From positions 354,111-418,110 of the forward strand of contig NZ_JAJTWU010000006.1 in the NCBI RefSeq assembly GCF_021353265.1: 64,000 bases of DNA. The letters run 5' to 3'. The notes under the pieces were generated by a model. The model ran no database searches, was not told where the DNA came from, and saw nothing but the letters and a program-made list of their open reading frames with translations. Shown here in pieces: positions 1-9,429 of this stretch. Made by a program: the position numbers and the translations under genes. The number at the start of each line of letters is the position of its first letter. Within the stretch, counting starts at the first letter, position 1. Source of the DNA: Pelomonas cellulosilytica. Its GTDB lineage: Bacteria > Pseudomonadota > Gammaproteobacteria > Burkholderiales > Burkholderiaceae_C.

Positions 1-1
1 G

Positions 2-2386
2 ATCCGTGCCTTCGCCACCGACCAACTCAACGCGCTGACCTCCGACCAGATCGGCGCGCTGACCACCGCCCAGGTCTCCAGCCTCACCAACGCCCAGATG
101 ACGGGCATGGAGACGGCCGACCTCGTGGCGCTGGGCACCGACCAGTTCAAGGTGTTGAGCTCCGGCCAGATCGGCGCGCTCGGCACTGACCAGCTGTCCA
201 TCCTGGAGACGGCGGATGTCGCCCAGCTCAGCACGGCGGCGCTGCGTGGGATCACGTCCGATCACATCGACGCGCTGCTGACCGATCAGATCAAGGCGCT
301 CGGCACGGCCCAGATCCAGTCGCTGACCACCCAGCAGATCAAGGGACTGGCGACAGACCAGATGACGGCGCTGAGCACCGACGACCTGCGCGCGTTGACG
401 ACCGCCCAGATCCGGGCGCTGGCCACCGACCAGCTCAATGCGCTGGGGACCGACCAGATCGCTGCGTTCACGACCACCCAGATCGGCAGCCTGACGACCG
501 CGCAGATGAACGGCCTGGAGACGGCCGACCTGCGGGCGATGAACACCGACCAGTTCAAGGTGCTCACGTCGTCCCAGATCGGCGCCCTGGGCACCGACCA
601 GCTCGTCGCGCTGGAGACGGCTGACCTGGGTCAGATCGGTACCGCAGCTCTGCTGGGCATCACGTCCGACCACATCGGAGCCTTCACGTCCGACCAGGTC
701 AAGGCGCTGGGCACCGCGCAGGTCCAGTCACTGACGACGCAACAGCTCAAAGGCCTGGGCACGGACCAGATTGGCGCGATGAGCACCGATGACCTGCGTG
801 CTCTGACCACGACGCAGCTGCGCTCGCTGTCCACCGAGCAGTTCAACGCGCTCGGCACCGACCAGATCGCTGCGCTGACCACCACCCAGGTGAGCAGTCT
901 CACCACCGGCCAGATGGCCGGCATGGAGACGGCCGACCTGGTGGCGGTGACGACCGAGCAGTTCCGCGTGTTCAGCTCCGGCCAGCTGGCGGCGCTGGCC
1001 ACCGAGCAGGTGCACATCATCGAGACGGAGGACATCGCCAAGATCAGCACGGCAGCGCTGCGCGGCTTCGGGTCGAGCGACCTGGCCGCCCTGGGCACCG
1101 ATCAGATCGTGGCCCTCGGCACCAGCCAGGTCTCCGTGCTGACGACCCAGCAGCTCGCTGGCCTGACGACCGACCAGGTGCGCGCCTTCGAAACCGCCGA
1201 CATCGTCGCAATGAGCACGCAGCAACTGCGCGGCTTCACGAGCGACCAGTTCGCCGGGTTCGGCACCGAGCACCTGACCGCGATGTCCACCGCGCAGCTC
1301 AACGCGCTCGGCTCCGAGCAGGTGCATGCGATTGCCACCGACGGCATCGCCGCGTTCGACAGCGCCGACTTCATGGCCTTCAGCACGCAGGCGGTCCACG
1401 GCTTCAGCACCGAACAGCTGCGCGCCTTCGCCAGCGAGGACTTCAAGGCCCTGACCTCGGCCCAGGTGGTGTCGCTCTCCACCGAGCAGCTGCATGCGAT
1501 CGGCAGCGACCAGGTCGTCGGCCTGGATGCCTCCGACCTCGGCAAGCTGTCCATGGCCCAGGCCTCGGCCTTCGCCACGGAAGCGATTCACGCGATGCAC
1601 AGCGACCAGCTGAACGCGCTGATCCCGGCCCAGGTCTCACCCGTCGTGCTGGATCTCGACGGCGACGGCGTGACCACGACGGCGGCAGCCGACGGTGTCA
1701 GCTACGACCTGCTGGGCCAGGGCGTGTGGCAGAAGTGGGGCTGGGTCGGCGGCAACGACGGCCTGCTGGTCCGCGACATCAACCAGGATGGCCAGATCAA
1801 CAATGGCAAGGAGCTGTTCGGCGAGGGCACTGTGCTGTCCGACGGCACCCGCGCCAAGGATGGCTACGCCGCGATGGCCGATCTGGACAGCAACCACGAC
1901 GGCAAGCTGGATGCCAGCGACGCCGCCTGGAAGCAGCTGCAGGTGTGGGTCGACAAGAACCACGACGGCGTGACCGGCGCCGGCGAGCTGAAGAGCCTGA
2001 CGGACCTGGGCATCACCAACCTCAGCCTGCACGCCAACAGCTCGACGGCGACGGACCACGGCAACCTCATCGGTCTGGTGGGCAGCTATCAGACGGCCGA
2101 CGGCAGCCAGCACCAGATGGCGGACGTGTGGTTCAGCCGTGACGCGAGTGCCGGCGCCAGCACCCAAGGCCCGGCGCACGACACGGCGGCCGCGACGCCC
2201 AGCAACGAGACCCACACGCAGCTGCAGCTCAGCGACGTGCTGGCCGGGCCGAGCGAGTTGAACCTGCCCGGCGCCACGGCGGCCAATCTCGTGACGGCAC
2301 CCACGCCGCACCTGGACCCGCTGCTGACCGTCAAGCCTAAGTCCCTGGAGGAGGATGAACTGAACCGTCAGCCGCCGCTGATCTGA
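2..2386 (+). CDS. Octad-repeat secreted protein with FrpC-like calcium domain, 5' end outside window
   Basis: The reading frame is open from base 2 to the TGA at 2384-2386, so the true start lies upstream; the ATG at 98 is internal. About 536 residues are an uninterrupted eight-residue repeat (pattern Ser/Thr at 1-2, Gln or Asp at 4, Ile/Val/Leu at 5, Leu/Phe/Met/Ile at 8). At nt 1640 the repeat gives way to a domain starting [10 protein letters not shown], with EF-hand-like loops DINQDG, DSNHDG and DKNHDG. This resembles the calcium-dependent self-processing module of Neisseria FrpC and related RTX-type proteins. There is no Sec signal in what is visible. The protein ends with an acidic stretch and PPLI. 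With the type I secretion operon at 28236-33285, a secreted surface protein is the natural reading. Function beyond that is inferred. Confidence 0.85.
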   Translation: MRAFATDQLNALTSDQIGALTTAQVSSLTNAQMTGMETADLVALGTDQFKVLSSGQIGALGTDQLSILETADVAQLSTAALRGITSDHIDALLTDQIKALGTAQIQSLTTQQIKGLATDQMTALSTDDLRALTTAQIRALATDQLNALGTDQIAAFTTTQIGSLTTAQMNGLETADLRAMNTDQFKVLTSSQIGALGTDQLVALETADLGQIGTAALLGITSDHIGAFTSDQVKALGTAQVQSLTTQQLKGLGTDQIGAMSTDDLRALTTTQLRSLSTEQFNALGTDQIAALTTTQVSSLTTGQMAGMETADLVAVTTEQFRVFSSGQLAALATEQVHIIETEDIAKISTAALRGFGSSDLAALGTDQIVALGTSQVSVLTTQQLAGLTTDQVRAFETADIVAMSTQQLRGFTSDQFAGFGTEHLTAMSTAQLNALGSEQVHAIATDGIAAFDSADFMAFSTQAVHGFSTEQLRAFASEDFKALTSAQVVSLSTEQLHAIGSDQVVGLDASDLGKLSMAQASAFATEAIHAMHSDQLNALIPAQVSPVVLDLDGDGVTTTAAADGVSYDLLGQGVWQKWGWVGGNDGLLVRDINQDGQINNGKELFGEGTVLSDGTRAKDGYAAMADLDSNHDGKLDASDAAWKQLQVWVDKNHDGVTGAGELKSLTDLGITNLSLHANSSTATDHGNLIGLVGSYQTADGSQHQMADVWFSRDASAGASTQGPAHDTAAATPSNETHTQLQLSDVLAGPSELNLPGATAANLVTAPTPHLDPLLTVKPKSLEEDELNRQPPLI
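14..1621 (+). repeat. Array of 67 in-frame 24-bp (octad) repeats
   Basis: Counting residues gives exactly 67 complete octads between nt 14 and 1621 with no indel. A second level of order is visible: units beginning ETAD at nt 110, 518 and 926 are 408 bp apart (17 octads, 136 residues), and the octads between them match position by position (for example TDQFKVL at the second unit and TAALRG or TAALLG at the sixth). After nt 926 the supra-repeat becomes looser. The octad is typical of a helix N-cap (Ser/Thr-x-x-Gln) followed by two hydrophobic positions, so a solenoid of short helices is possible. Confidence 0.9.
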
Positions 2387-2406
2387 TCGAAAAGGTCACG
2401 GTTGGG

Positions 2407-2440
2407 GCCGGGGGCGCCCGTCAGGACGCCTCCGGCTTTG
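2407..2440 (+). terminator. Candidate intrinsic terminator after the first octad gene
   Basis: Arms 2407-2416 and 2427-2436 form a 10-bp stem with a single G-T wobble and a 10-nt loop, followed by TTTG. It lies 20 bp after the stop codon. The U-tract is short, so termination may be incomplete and the second octad gene could still receive readthrough. Confidence 0.5.
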
Positions 2441-2543
2441 CTCCAATTGGCGCAGCCACGACTACGGCCTGCGGCACCTGTTGCCTGCAAGCTGCGGCCG
2501 AGCGCCACTACATACCTGTGATCCGCCCTGAGGGCGTCCCGCC

Positions 2544-5500
2544 ATGGCGACCGTCACCACGCCCACTCCCGAGCAGCTGTCCCAGCTCACGACGAAAGAG
2601 ATCGCGTCGCTGAGCCCCAACGTGTGGGCCACGTTCACGCCGGCACACATCCAGGCGCTGACCGTCGAGCAGGTCGCGGCGATCAAACCCACCGCCTTCG
2701 GCAAGCTGCCAGCGGCATTGATGACGGCTTTCCCCGTGGACGACCTGCAGGTGCTCAGCACGGCGGTCATCAAGGCCTTGTCCACGGCGCAGCTGGCTGC
2801 GATGCCGGCGGAGGATTTCGCCGCACTGACGCCGGGGCAGGTGACCGCGCTGCAACCTAAGCAGCTGGCTGCGATGTCGGCGGACCAGTTCGGCGCGCTG
2901 GGCGTGGACCAGGTGGCCCAGCTCAGCGCCGCGCAGGTCAAGTCGCTCAGTACGACGCTGATGGCCGCGCTGCTGCCCGAGGAGCTGGCAGCCCTGGGGC
3001 CCAAGGCGGTGGCGGCCCTGACGGCCACTCAGGTGCACGCGCTGAGCGTGGAACAGGTCCAGGGCCTGACCGCCAGCCAGGTGGCCTCCTTCAGCGGCAG
3101 CCAGGGCGCCGGCCTGACGGCCGAGCAACTGGCCGTGCTGTCGCCCGATGTCTTCTCCAGCCTGTCGACGGCCGCGATCCGCGCTATTCCGTCAGCCACG
3201 CTGGCCAGCCTGGCGCCGGAGCTGCTCCAGCAGCTCAGCCCGGCGCAGATCGGCGCGCTGGGCGCCAGCCAGATGAACGCGCTGGGCACGGCCGGGCTGG
3301 ACGCGCTGACCGCCGATCAGTTGCAGGGCCTGACCAGCGTGCAGATCCGCGCGCTGGGCAGTGCGCAGATCGCCACGCTGTCCGGCGAGGACCTGGCTGC
3401 CATGGGCAGCCGCGGCTTGTCCAGCTTCACGTCCTCGCAGATCGCCTCGCTGGGCGCCGAGCAGCTGCAGGGGCTGGAGTCGCGGCAGTTCGCAGCGCTG
3501 ACCTCCGCGCAGTCCGCGGGACTGACCAGCCAGCAGCTCGCGGGCCTGTCCGCCGATGCGCTCGGCGCACTGTCGACCAGCGCCATCCGCGGGTTGCGCA
3601 ACGAGGTCGTCAGCAGCTTCAGCGACGAGCAGGTTGGCGCGCTGAACACGCGACAGATCGCCGCCCTCACGTCCAAGCAGATCGCCGCCTTCGAGACCCA
3701 CGAGATCGTGGCGCTCGGCACGCATCAGTTCCAGGTTCTCAGCTCGGCGCAGGTTGCGGGCCTGACCACCAAGCAGGTTTCGGCCATCGAGCTGGATGAC
3801 GTCGCCGCCATCAACACCGGCGCCGTCAAGGGCCTCAAGGGCAACCTGCTCGGTGCGTTCGCCAGCGACCAGATCCAGGCGCTGACGACGGCCCAGGTCT
3901 CGACGATGACGTCGGTGCAGCTCAACGGCCTGGGCACCGAGCAGCTGCGCGCCGTCGAGAACGTCGACCTGCAGGCCATCGGCACCAAGGCGCTGCAGTC
4001 GATCTCGCCTTCGCTGCTGAACACGCTGACCACCGAGCAGCTGGACGCCCTCACAACCAACCAGGTGCGCTCGCTGACGAGCGCACAGATCCAGGGACTG
4101 GCAACCGACCAGCTGACCACTCTCAACACGCTGCAGTTCGCCTCGCTGACGTCCAAGCAGTTCGCGTCGCTGGGAGGCGGCCAGATCGCGGCGCTGCAGA
4201 CCGACGACTTCGCCGCGCTGTCGTCCGGCACCTTCAAGGCGATCACGCCTGCCCAGTTGGCCGCGCTGGACGACAAGCTGGTGCAGGCCATCTCGACAGC
4301 GCAGACGGCATCGCTGACTTCCGCGCAGGTCGGCGGCCTCACGACGCAGCAGCTGGCCATCCTCAGCACCGAGGCCTTCGCGGCACTGGGCACTGGCGCT
4401 ATCCGTGGCCTGCAGGCCCGCCAGCTGCAGAGCCTGACGGAGCAGCAGCTGAACCTGCTCGGCACCGCGCAGGTCGCCAGCCTGTCTTCAGCCCAGCTGG
4501 GCCTGCTGAGCAACGACCAGCTCAACGTGCTCGGCACGTCGCAATGGTCGGCCTTGTCGTCAAAGCAGATCGGCGGCTTGGCCGCGGACCGCTGGGATCA
4601 GATCAGCGCCGACCGCATCCTCGCGCTAAGTACCGCGACGCTGCGCGCGCTGAGCGCGGAGCAGGTGCGCGACCTCACCGCAGACCAGTGGTCCGTCATG
4701 GGATCGCGCCAGCTCGCGGCGCTGACGTCGCGCCAAATCGCTGAGATCGGCACCGACGAGTTCCCGTCACTGTCCGCGGAGGCGCTGCGCGCCATCGGCA
4801 CGGCCGCCATCCAGGGACTCGCCCCGGGCCATCTGCGCAACATCGACCCCGGCCAGCTCAGCACGCTGACGCCGGCCCAGCTCGCCGCGCTGGGCACTCG
4901 CCAGCTGAGCTACCTCGCCACCGACGCGGTGTTCGCGTTGACCACCGCCCAGGCCGCCGCGCTGACCGGCAAGCAGTTGGCCGCCCTGTCCACGGCGCAG
5001 CTCGCCCAGATGGAGGCCGAAGACCTCGTCGCCATCGGGTCGAAGGGCCTCCAGGCACTCGGCGGCGAGCAGATTGCCGCACTGAACCCCGACCAACTGA
5101 CGGCGTTGAGCAGCCAGCAGGTGGCGGTGCTGTCCACCAGACAGCTGGCGCTGCTGAGCAGCGAACAGGTCATGGCCATCGTCGCGGACGACCTGGGGGC
5201 GCTGTCAACGGCGGCCCTGCGTTCGCTGACCAGCGAGCAGTTCGCCGCCTTCGGGCAGACCGAGCTGTCGCAGCTGAAGAGCACCCAGCTGGCAGCGCTT
5301 GGCTCGGCGCAGATCCAGGCCATCGGCAGCGACGAGATCGGGGCCATCAGCGCGGCGCAGTTCGGCGCCTTCGGCTCTGAGCAGCTGCGCAGCATGAGCA
5401 CTGCGCAACTGCTGGGCATCACGGCTGAACAGGTGGCGCAAATCTCCACGCAGTCATTGCGTTCCTTCAGCAGCGAGCAGATCAGCCTGCTGGACAGCAA

Positions 5501-7796
5501 CCAGATCGCGTCCTTGTCGTCACGCCAGATCGCGGCGCTGGGCAGCGAGCAGATCCACGGTCTGGAGACCGAGGACATCGTCGCCTTGGCCGACTGGCAA
5601 TGGGCGTCGTTCAGCAGCCGCCAGCTCGGTTGGCTGAGCCAGGCGCAGGTTGGCGCCCTGGAGGCGGTGGACATGTCGGCCATCGGCAGCACGGCCATCC
5701 GCGGCTGGAGCACCCAGGCCATCGGGTGGCTGCAGACCGAACAGATCGCCGCGCTGGCGAGCCAGCAGGTGGCGGCGCTGAGCAGCGTGCAGGTGCGTGC
5801 CCTGACGACCGAGGACTTCACCGCGCTGTCGGCCGACGCCCTGCAAGGTCTGAGTAGCGCGGCAATGCAGTCGCTCACGTCCGCGCAGGCGGGTGCCCTC
5901 ACGCTTGGGCAGCTGCAGCAGATGGGCTCGCAGCAGCTGCAGTTGATGTCGACGGCTGGCATCACGGGCCTCACGACCGACGTGATTCCCAATCTCAGCA
6001 CCCAGCAGATCGCCGGGCTGAGCACCGCCCAGATCCGCGCGCTGACCAGCGAGCAGCTGACGCTGCTGACCGCGGACGAACTCGGAGCCGTCACCACGGC
6101 GCAGTTCCGCAGCCTCACATCGGCCCAGCTCAGCCTGTTGAGCACCGAGCAGATCACGATGCTGGGCACCTCGCTGCTGAACCAGCTGAGCAGCGCACAG
6201 GTGCGCGGCCTGAGTACGGAAGACCTGGCCGGGCTGGACGACGTGCACGTGGCCGCGCTGAGCACGGCGGCGCTGAACGGCATGACGTCGGCCCAGATCG
6301 CCACCTTCAACGGCGCGCAGGCCGCCGCGCTGAGCACGGGCCAGATCGCGGCGCTGTCGACCGTCGCGCTGAACTCCATGAGCACCGAGGCCTTCGACGC
6401 CCTCAGCACCGCGCAGCTGTCCGTGCTGTCGCCCGGCCAGATCGACAAGCTGTCCACAGAGAACATCGCCCTGCTCAGCGGCGCGGACCTGCAGCTCTGG
6501 CAGACCGCGCAGGTCGCCGCGATCAACACGCGGCAGATCGTCGCGCTGACGACCGAGACAATCGCCGATATCAATGCCGACCAGCTCAACGCCTTCAGCA
6601 CCCGGCAGGTTAAGGTGCTGACGACCGAACAGTTGGGTGCCATAGAGACGACCGACATCGCGATGTGGAACACCGCGTCGCTGCGGTCGCTGTCGACGGA
6701 GCAGTTCAGCGCGCTGCACAGCGACCAGATCGGCGCGTTCAGCACGCTGCAGATCCAGGCCCTGAGCTCCGCGCAGTTCCATACCATGGGCAGCGACGAC
6801 ATCGCCGCGTTCACGACGTCCCAGGTCGCCTCGTTCAGCACCCGCGCGCTGGCCAGCTTCTCGACCGAACAGATGCAGGCCTTCGAGACTGAAGACTTGT
6901 CGGCCATGACGTCCGTGCAGATCCGCGCGCTGTCGACGGCGCAGATCGCGTCCTTCCTGACCGAGCAGATCCACGGCCTGGACAGCGCCGACCTGCGTGG
7001 CCTGTCCATGGCGCAGGTCCATGCCTTCAGCAGCGAGCAGATCGGCGCGATGAGCGGCGGCCAGGTCGATTCGCTGTTCGCGGCGACCCCCGTCGTGCTG
7101 GACCTCGACGGCCACGGCATCCAGACGCGCTCGGCCGCCCAGGGCGTGCAGTTCGATCTGAACGGCACTGGCAATGCCCAGCAATGGGGCTGGGTGGGCG
7201 GCGGCGATGGCCTGCTGGTGCGCGACCTCAACGGCAACGGCCTCATCGACGGCGGCCAGGAGCTGTTCGGCTCCGGCACCGTGCTAGCCAACGGCCAGCG
7301 TGCCGGCAACGGCTACGCGGCGCTGCTGGCGCTGGACGACAACCACGACGGCCACCTCAGCATGGCCGATGCCGCATTCCGGCAGCTGCAGGTGTGGGTG
7401 GATTCCAACCACGACGGCATCACCGACGCCGGAGAGCTCAAGCGCCTGAGCGAGCTGAACATCGTGTCGCTGGACCTGCACGCGCAAGGCGGCAGCCAGC
7501 TCAACCAAGGCAACCTGCTCGGGCTGACGTCCAGCTACACCACGGCCGACGGCCAGCAGCACGACATGGCCGATGTCTGGTTCGCCAAGCAGGCGGCCGC
7601 GCCGGCCCCGCTGCCGGCGGCCGCCGAACTGCTGAGCCCGCCGGCCGTGGACCTGCTGGGCAGCCAGGACACCGCAGCAGCGACAGCCCCCAAGCCGGCC
7701 GAAGGCAGCGACCCGGACGCTGTCGCGGCGCTGCACCGGCTCGCGTGGAAGGAACGGCACCTGGACGATGATGCGGCCCTGACTCCGCTCATCTGA
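2544..7796 (+). CDS. Giant octad-repeat secreted protein with FrpC-like calcium domain
   Basis: This gene encodes 1750 residues. After seven N-terminal residues there are exactly 188 consecutive eight-residue repeats (residues 8-1511), then a domain from Pro1516 onward with [10 protein letters not shown] and EF-hand-like loops DLNGNG, DDNHDG and DSNHDG, homologous to the C-terminal domain of the preceding protein and to the self-processing module of FrpC. The residue before the first Pro is Thr, not the Asp of the cleavable Asp-Pro bond. No Sec signal is seen; the C-terminus is acidic and ends TPLI, like the first protein, which suggests a C-terminal type I secretion signal. The ATG at 2544 has only a weak Shine-Dalgarno sequence (AGGGCG). 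Ser and Thr are dense (about two per octad), making the protein a plausible O-glycosylation substrate for the GT41 enzyme at 33308. A large surface adhesin or fibre is inferred. Confidence 0.85.
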   Translation: MATVTTPTPEQLSQLTTKEIASLSPNVWATFTPAHIQALTVEQVAAIKPTAFGKLPAALMTAFPVDDLQVLSTAVIKALSTAQLAAMPAEDFAALTPGQVTALQPKQLAAMSADQFGALGVDQVAQLSAAQVKSLSTTLMAALLPEELAALGPKAVAALTATQVHALSVEQVQGLTASQVASFSGSQGAGLTAEQLAVLSPDVFSSLSTAAIRAIPSATLASLAPELLQQLSPAQIGALGASQMNALGTAGLDALTADQLQGLTSVQIRALGSAQIATLSGEDLAAMGSRGLSSFTSSQIASLGAEQLQGLESRQFAALTSAQSAGLTSQQLAGLSADALGALSTSAIRGLRNEVVSSFSDEQVGALNTRQIAALTSKQIAAFETHEIVALGTHQFQVLSSAQVAGLTTKQVSAIELDDVAAINTGAVKGLKGNLLGAFASDQIQALTTAQVSTMTSVQLNGLGTEQLRAVENVDLQAIGTKALQSISPSLLNTLTTEQLDALTTNQVRSLTSAQIQGLATDQLTTLNTLQFASLTSKQFASLGGGQIAALQTDDFAALSSGTFKAITPAQLAALDDKLVQAISTAQTASLTSAQVGGLTTQQLAILSTEAFAALGTGAIRGLQARQLQSLTEQQLNLLGTAQVASLSSAQLGLLSNDQLNVLGTSQWSALSSKQIGGLAADRWDQISADRILALSTATLRALSAEQVRDLTADQWSVMGSRQLAALTSRQIAEIGTDEFPSLSAEALRAIGTAAIQGLAPGHLRNIDPGQLSTLTPAQLAALGTRQLSYLATDAVFALTTAQAAALTGKQLAALSTAQLAQMEAEDLVAIGSKGLQALGGEQIAALNPDQLTALSSQQVAVLSTRQLALLSSEQVMAIVADDLGALSTAALRSLTSEQFAAFGQTELSQLKSTQLAALGSAQIQAIGSDEIGAISAAQFGAFGSEQLRSMSTAQLLGITAEQVAQISTQSLRSFSSEQISLLDSNQIASLSSRQIAALGSEQIHGLETEDIVALADWQWASFSSRQLGWLSQAQVGALEAVDMSAIGSTAIRGWSTQAIGWLQTEQIAALASQQVAALSSVQVRALTTEDFTALSADALQGLSSAAMQSLTSAQAGALTLGQLQQMGSQQLQLMSTAGITGLTTDVIPNLSTQQIAGLSTAQIRALTSEQLTLLTADELGAVTTAQFRSLTSAQLSLLSTEQITMLGTSLLNQLSSAQVRGLSTEDLAGLDDVHVAALSTAALNGMTSAQIATFNGAQAAALSTGQIAALSTVALNSMSTEAFDALSTAQLSVLSPGQIDKLSTENIALLSGADLQLWQTAQVAAINTRQIVALTTETIADINADQLNAFSTRQVKVLTTEQLGAIETTDIAMWNTASLRSLSTEQFSALHSDQIGAFSTLQIQALSSAQFHTMGSDDIAAFTTSQVASFSTRALASFSTEQMQAFETEDLSAMTSVQIRALSTAQIASFLTEQIHGLDSADLRGLSMAQVHAFSSEQIGAMSGGQVDSLFAATPVVLDLDGHGIQTRSAAQGVQFDLNGTGNAQQWGWVGGGDGLLVRDLNGNGLIDGGQELFGSGTVLANGQRAGNGYAALLALDDNHDGHLSMADAAFRQLQVWVDSNHDGITDAGELKRLSELNIVSLDLHAQGGSQLNQGNLLGLTSSYTTADGQQHDMADVWFAKQAAAPAPLPAAAELLSPPAVDLLGSQDTAAATAPKPAEGSDPDAVAALHRLAWKERHLDDDAALTPLI
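2565..7076 (+). repeat. Array of 188 in-frame 24-bp (octad) repeats
   Basis: The 4512 bp divide into 188 units of 24 bp without a single indel. Units lacking Gln at position 4 and carrying Ala plus a basic or polar residue (STAVIK, STAAIR, GTGAIR, STAALR) recur at octads 9, 26, 43, 60, 77, 94 and 111, exactly 17 apart. A second series at 19, 36, 53, 70, 87, 104, 121, 138, 155 and 172 has the same spacing. The DNA copies are diverged, so this is an old protein-level repeat rather than a recent tandem duplication. Confidence 0.9.
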
Positions 7797-7798
7797 CC

Positions 7799-8290
7799 AT
7801 GGCCGCCGCTGCGCACGACGCTCCCCAGATCCATCCGCTATCCGACGTGCAGAGCCCCCATATCGGGCTGCGCACGCGGATCTGGCAGTTCTGCGTGATC
7901 CTGCCCGGTGCGCGAATCGGCGCCGACTGCAACATCAATGCGCAGGTGCTGGTGGAGAACGATGTCGTCGTCGGGGACCGCGTCACGCTGAAGTCGGGCG
8001 TGCAGCTGTGGGACGGCCTGAGGGTGGAGGACGACGTCTTCATCGGCCCCAATGCCAGCTTCACCAACGACCGCCTGCCCCGTTCGCGCCAGCGGCCGGC
8101 CGCGTTCCAGCAGACCATCATCGAGCGCGGCGCCTCCATCGGTGCCAACGCGACGATCCTCGGCGGCGTGCGCATCGGCGCCGGTGCGTTGATCGGCGCC
8201 GGCAGTGTCGTCACGCGTGACGTGCCGGCGGGCGAGCTGTGGGTGGGTAACCCGGCGCGCTCGCGCGGGCCGGTGCCGGACCGCGACTAA
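7799..8290 (+). CDS. Left-handed beta-helix sugar acetyltransferase (WxcM/FdtC type)
   Basis: This 163-residue hexapeptide-repeat protein carries the signatures of dTDP-aminosugar N-acetyltransferases: HPLSDVQS at the N-terminus, [29 protein letters not shown] and [11 protein letters not shown]. Enzymes of this family transfer acetyl from acetyl-CoA to the amino group of dTDP-3- or 4-amino-6-deoxysugars in the cytoplasm. The ATG lies only 2 bp after the stop of the octad-repeat gene, so the two are probably cotranscribed and possibly translationally coupled, directly tying a sugar-modifying enzyme to the repeat protein. Its stop overlaps that of the convergent aminotransferase gene by 3 bp. 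It is related to the N-terminal half of the protein at 9386, so its exact substrate is open. Confidence 0.8.
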   Translation: MAAAAHDAPQIHPLSDVQSPHIGLRTRIWQFCVILPGARIGADCNINAQVLVENDVVVGDRVTLKSGVQLWDGLRVEDDVFIGPNASFTNDRLPRSRQRPAAFQQTIIERGASIGANATILGGVRIGAGALIGAGSVVTRDVPAGELWVGNPARSRGPVPDRD

Positions 8291-9429
8291 GCCGCCGCGC
8301 GCACGGCGCGGATCACACGCTCCACCTGCGCCGTCGTCATGCCGGGCCACAACGGCAGGCTCAGCACGCGCCGGTGCATCGCCTCGCTGATGGGAAAGTC
8401 ACCGTCGCCGTAGTCCAGCTCCGCGTATGCCGGCTGCCGGTGCGGCGGCACCGGGTAGTGAATCAGCGTGCCGATACCCTGCCGGGCCAGCTCGGCCTGC
8501 AACCGGTCCCGGTCGTCATGCTGGACGACGAACAGGTGCCAGGCTGAGTCCAATCCTTGGGGCACGACCGGCAGTTGCAGCGGAGCGCCGGCCAGGCCAT
8601 CCAGCAGCATGGCAGCCAGCCCGCGGCGCTCCTCGGTCTGCGCCTGCAGCAGCGGCAGCTTGGCCGCCAGCACGGCGGCCTGGATCTCATCCAGCCGCGA
8701 GTTCCGGCCCTTGACCTCGTTGTGGTACTTGACCTTGGAACCGTAGTTGCGCAGCACGCGCAGCTGGGCCATCAGCGCCGGGTCGTCGCCGGTCACGCCA
8801 CCGCCATCACCCATCGCGCCCAGGTTCTTGCCGGGGTAGAAACTCCAGGCCGACAGGTCCGCCAGGCTGCCGACCGCGCGGCCCTTGTAGATGGCGGCAT
8901 GCGCTTGCGCGCAGTCGTCCAGCACCTTCAGGCCGTGCGCGGCCGCCACCGCGTTGATGGCATCCATGTCGGCCGGCAGGCCGTAGAGGTGCACCGGCAG
9001 CAGCGCCCGCGTGCGCGGCGTGATGGCCGCGGCGATACGCACCGGGTCGAGGTTGTAGGTCTGCGGGTCGGGTTCCACCGGCACCGGCGTCGCGCCGCAC
9101 TGGCTGACGGACAGCCACGTGGCGATGTAGGTGTTGGACGGCACGATGACCTCGTCGCCCGGCTCCACGCCCAGCGCCTGCAGCGCCAGCGCCAGCGCGT
9201 CCAACCCGTTGGCCACGCCGGCGCAGTCCGCGGCGCCGACGCTGGCCGCGTAGGCGCGCTCGAAAGCCTTCAGCTCCTCGCCAAGCAGGAACCAGCCGCT
9301 GCCGGCCACGCGCAGCAAGGCGGCATCAATGGCTGCCTGCGCGGCGCGGTAGACCGGCTGCAGGTCCAGGAAGGGGATGGGCGCGTCAGCCGCGGCGGTC
9401 CGCGGTGACAGCGGCGAGGTAGTCGTCAT
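8287..9429 (-). CDS. DegT/DnrJ/EryC1/StrS aminotransferase, FdtB-like
   Basis: This 380-residue PLP-dependent sugar aminotransferase begins [10 protein letters not shown] after a short leader and has the PLP-lysine context [14 protein letters not shown]. FdtB/QdtB/WecE-type enzymes aminate keto-sugar nucleotides. The neighbour at 9386 carries an FdtA-like ketoisomerase domain, so the likely substrate is dTDP-3-keto-6-deoxyhexose, giving a 3-amino sugar. The ATG at 9429 was chosen because it is the only start in this frame that leaves the conserved N-terminus intact; further upstream the frame is just the shadow of the overlapping gene. It overlaps the end of that gene by 44 bp, which suggests coupled translation. 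RmlA and RmlB, needed to make the precursor, are not in the window. Confidence 0.85.
   Translation of the reverse strand: MTTTSPLSPRTAAADAPIPFLDLQPVYRAAQAAIDAALLRVAGSGWFLLGEELKAFERAYAASVGAADCAGVANGLDALALALQALGVEPGDEVIVPSNTYIATWLSVSQCGATPVPVEPDPQTYNLDPVRIAAAITPRTRALLPVHLYGLPADMDAINAVAAAHGLKVLDDCAQAHAAIYKGRAVGSLADLSAWSFYPGKNLGAMGDGGGVTGDDPALMAQLRVLRNYGSKVKYHNEVKGRNSRLDEIQAAVLAAKLPLLQAQTEERRGLAAMLLDGLAGAPLQLPVVPQGLDSAWHLFVVQHDDRDRLQAELARQGIGTLIHYPVPPHRQPAYAELDYGDGDFPISEAMHRRVLSLPLWPGMTTAQVERVIRAVRAAA

Noticed and set aside
14-7076. Regular 24-bp periodicity considered as CRISPR or DNA satellite
   Set aside because: There are no unique spacers between identical repeats; the unit is in frame, diverged at the DNA level and conserved as protein.
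4910-7309. Very long minus-strand open frame (about 800 codons) opposite the giant repeat gene
   Set aside because: It is a by-product of the 24-bp repeat: a stop-free antisense frame in one octad is stop-free in all. Its translation is a low-complexity Ser/Cys/Ala-rich mirror with no domain signs. The same holds for other antisense frames at 728-1600 and 5520-7184.
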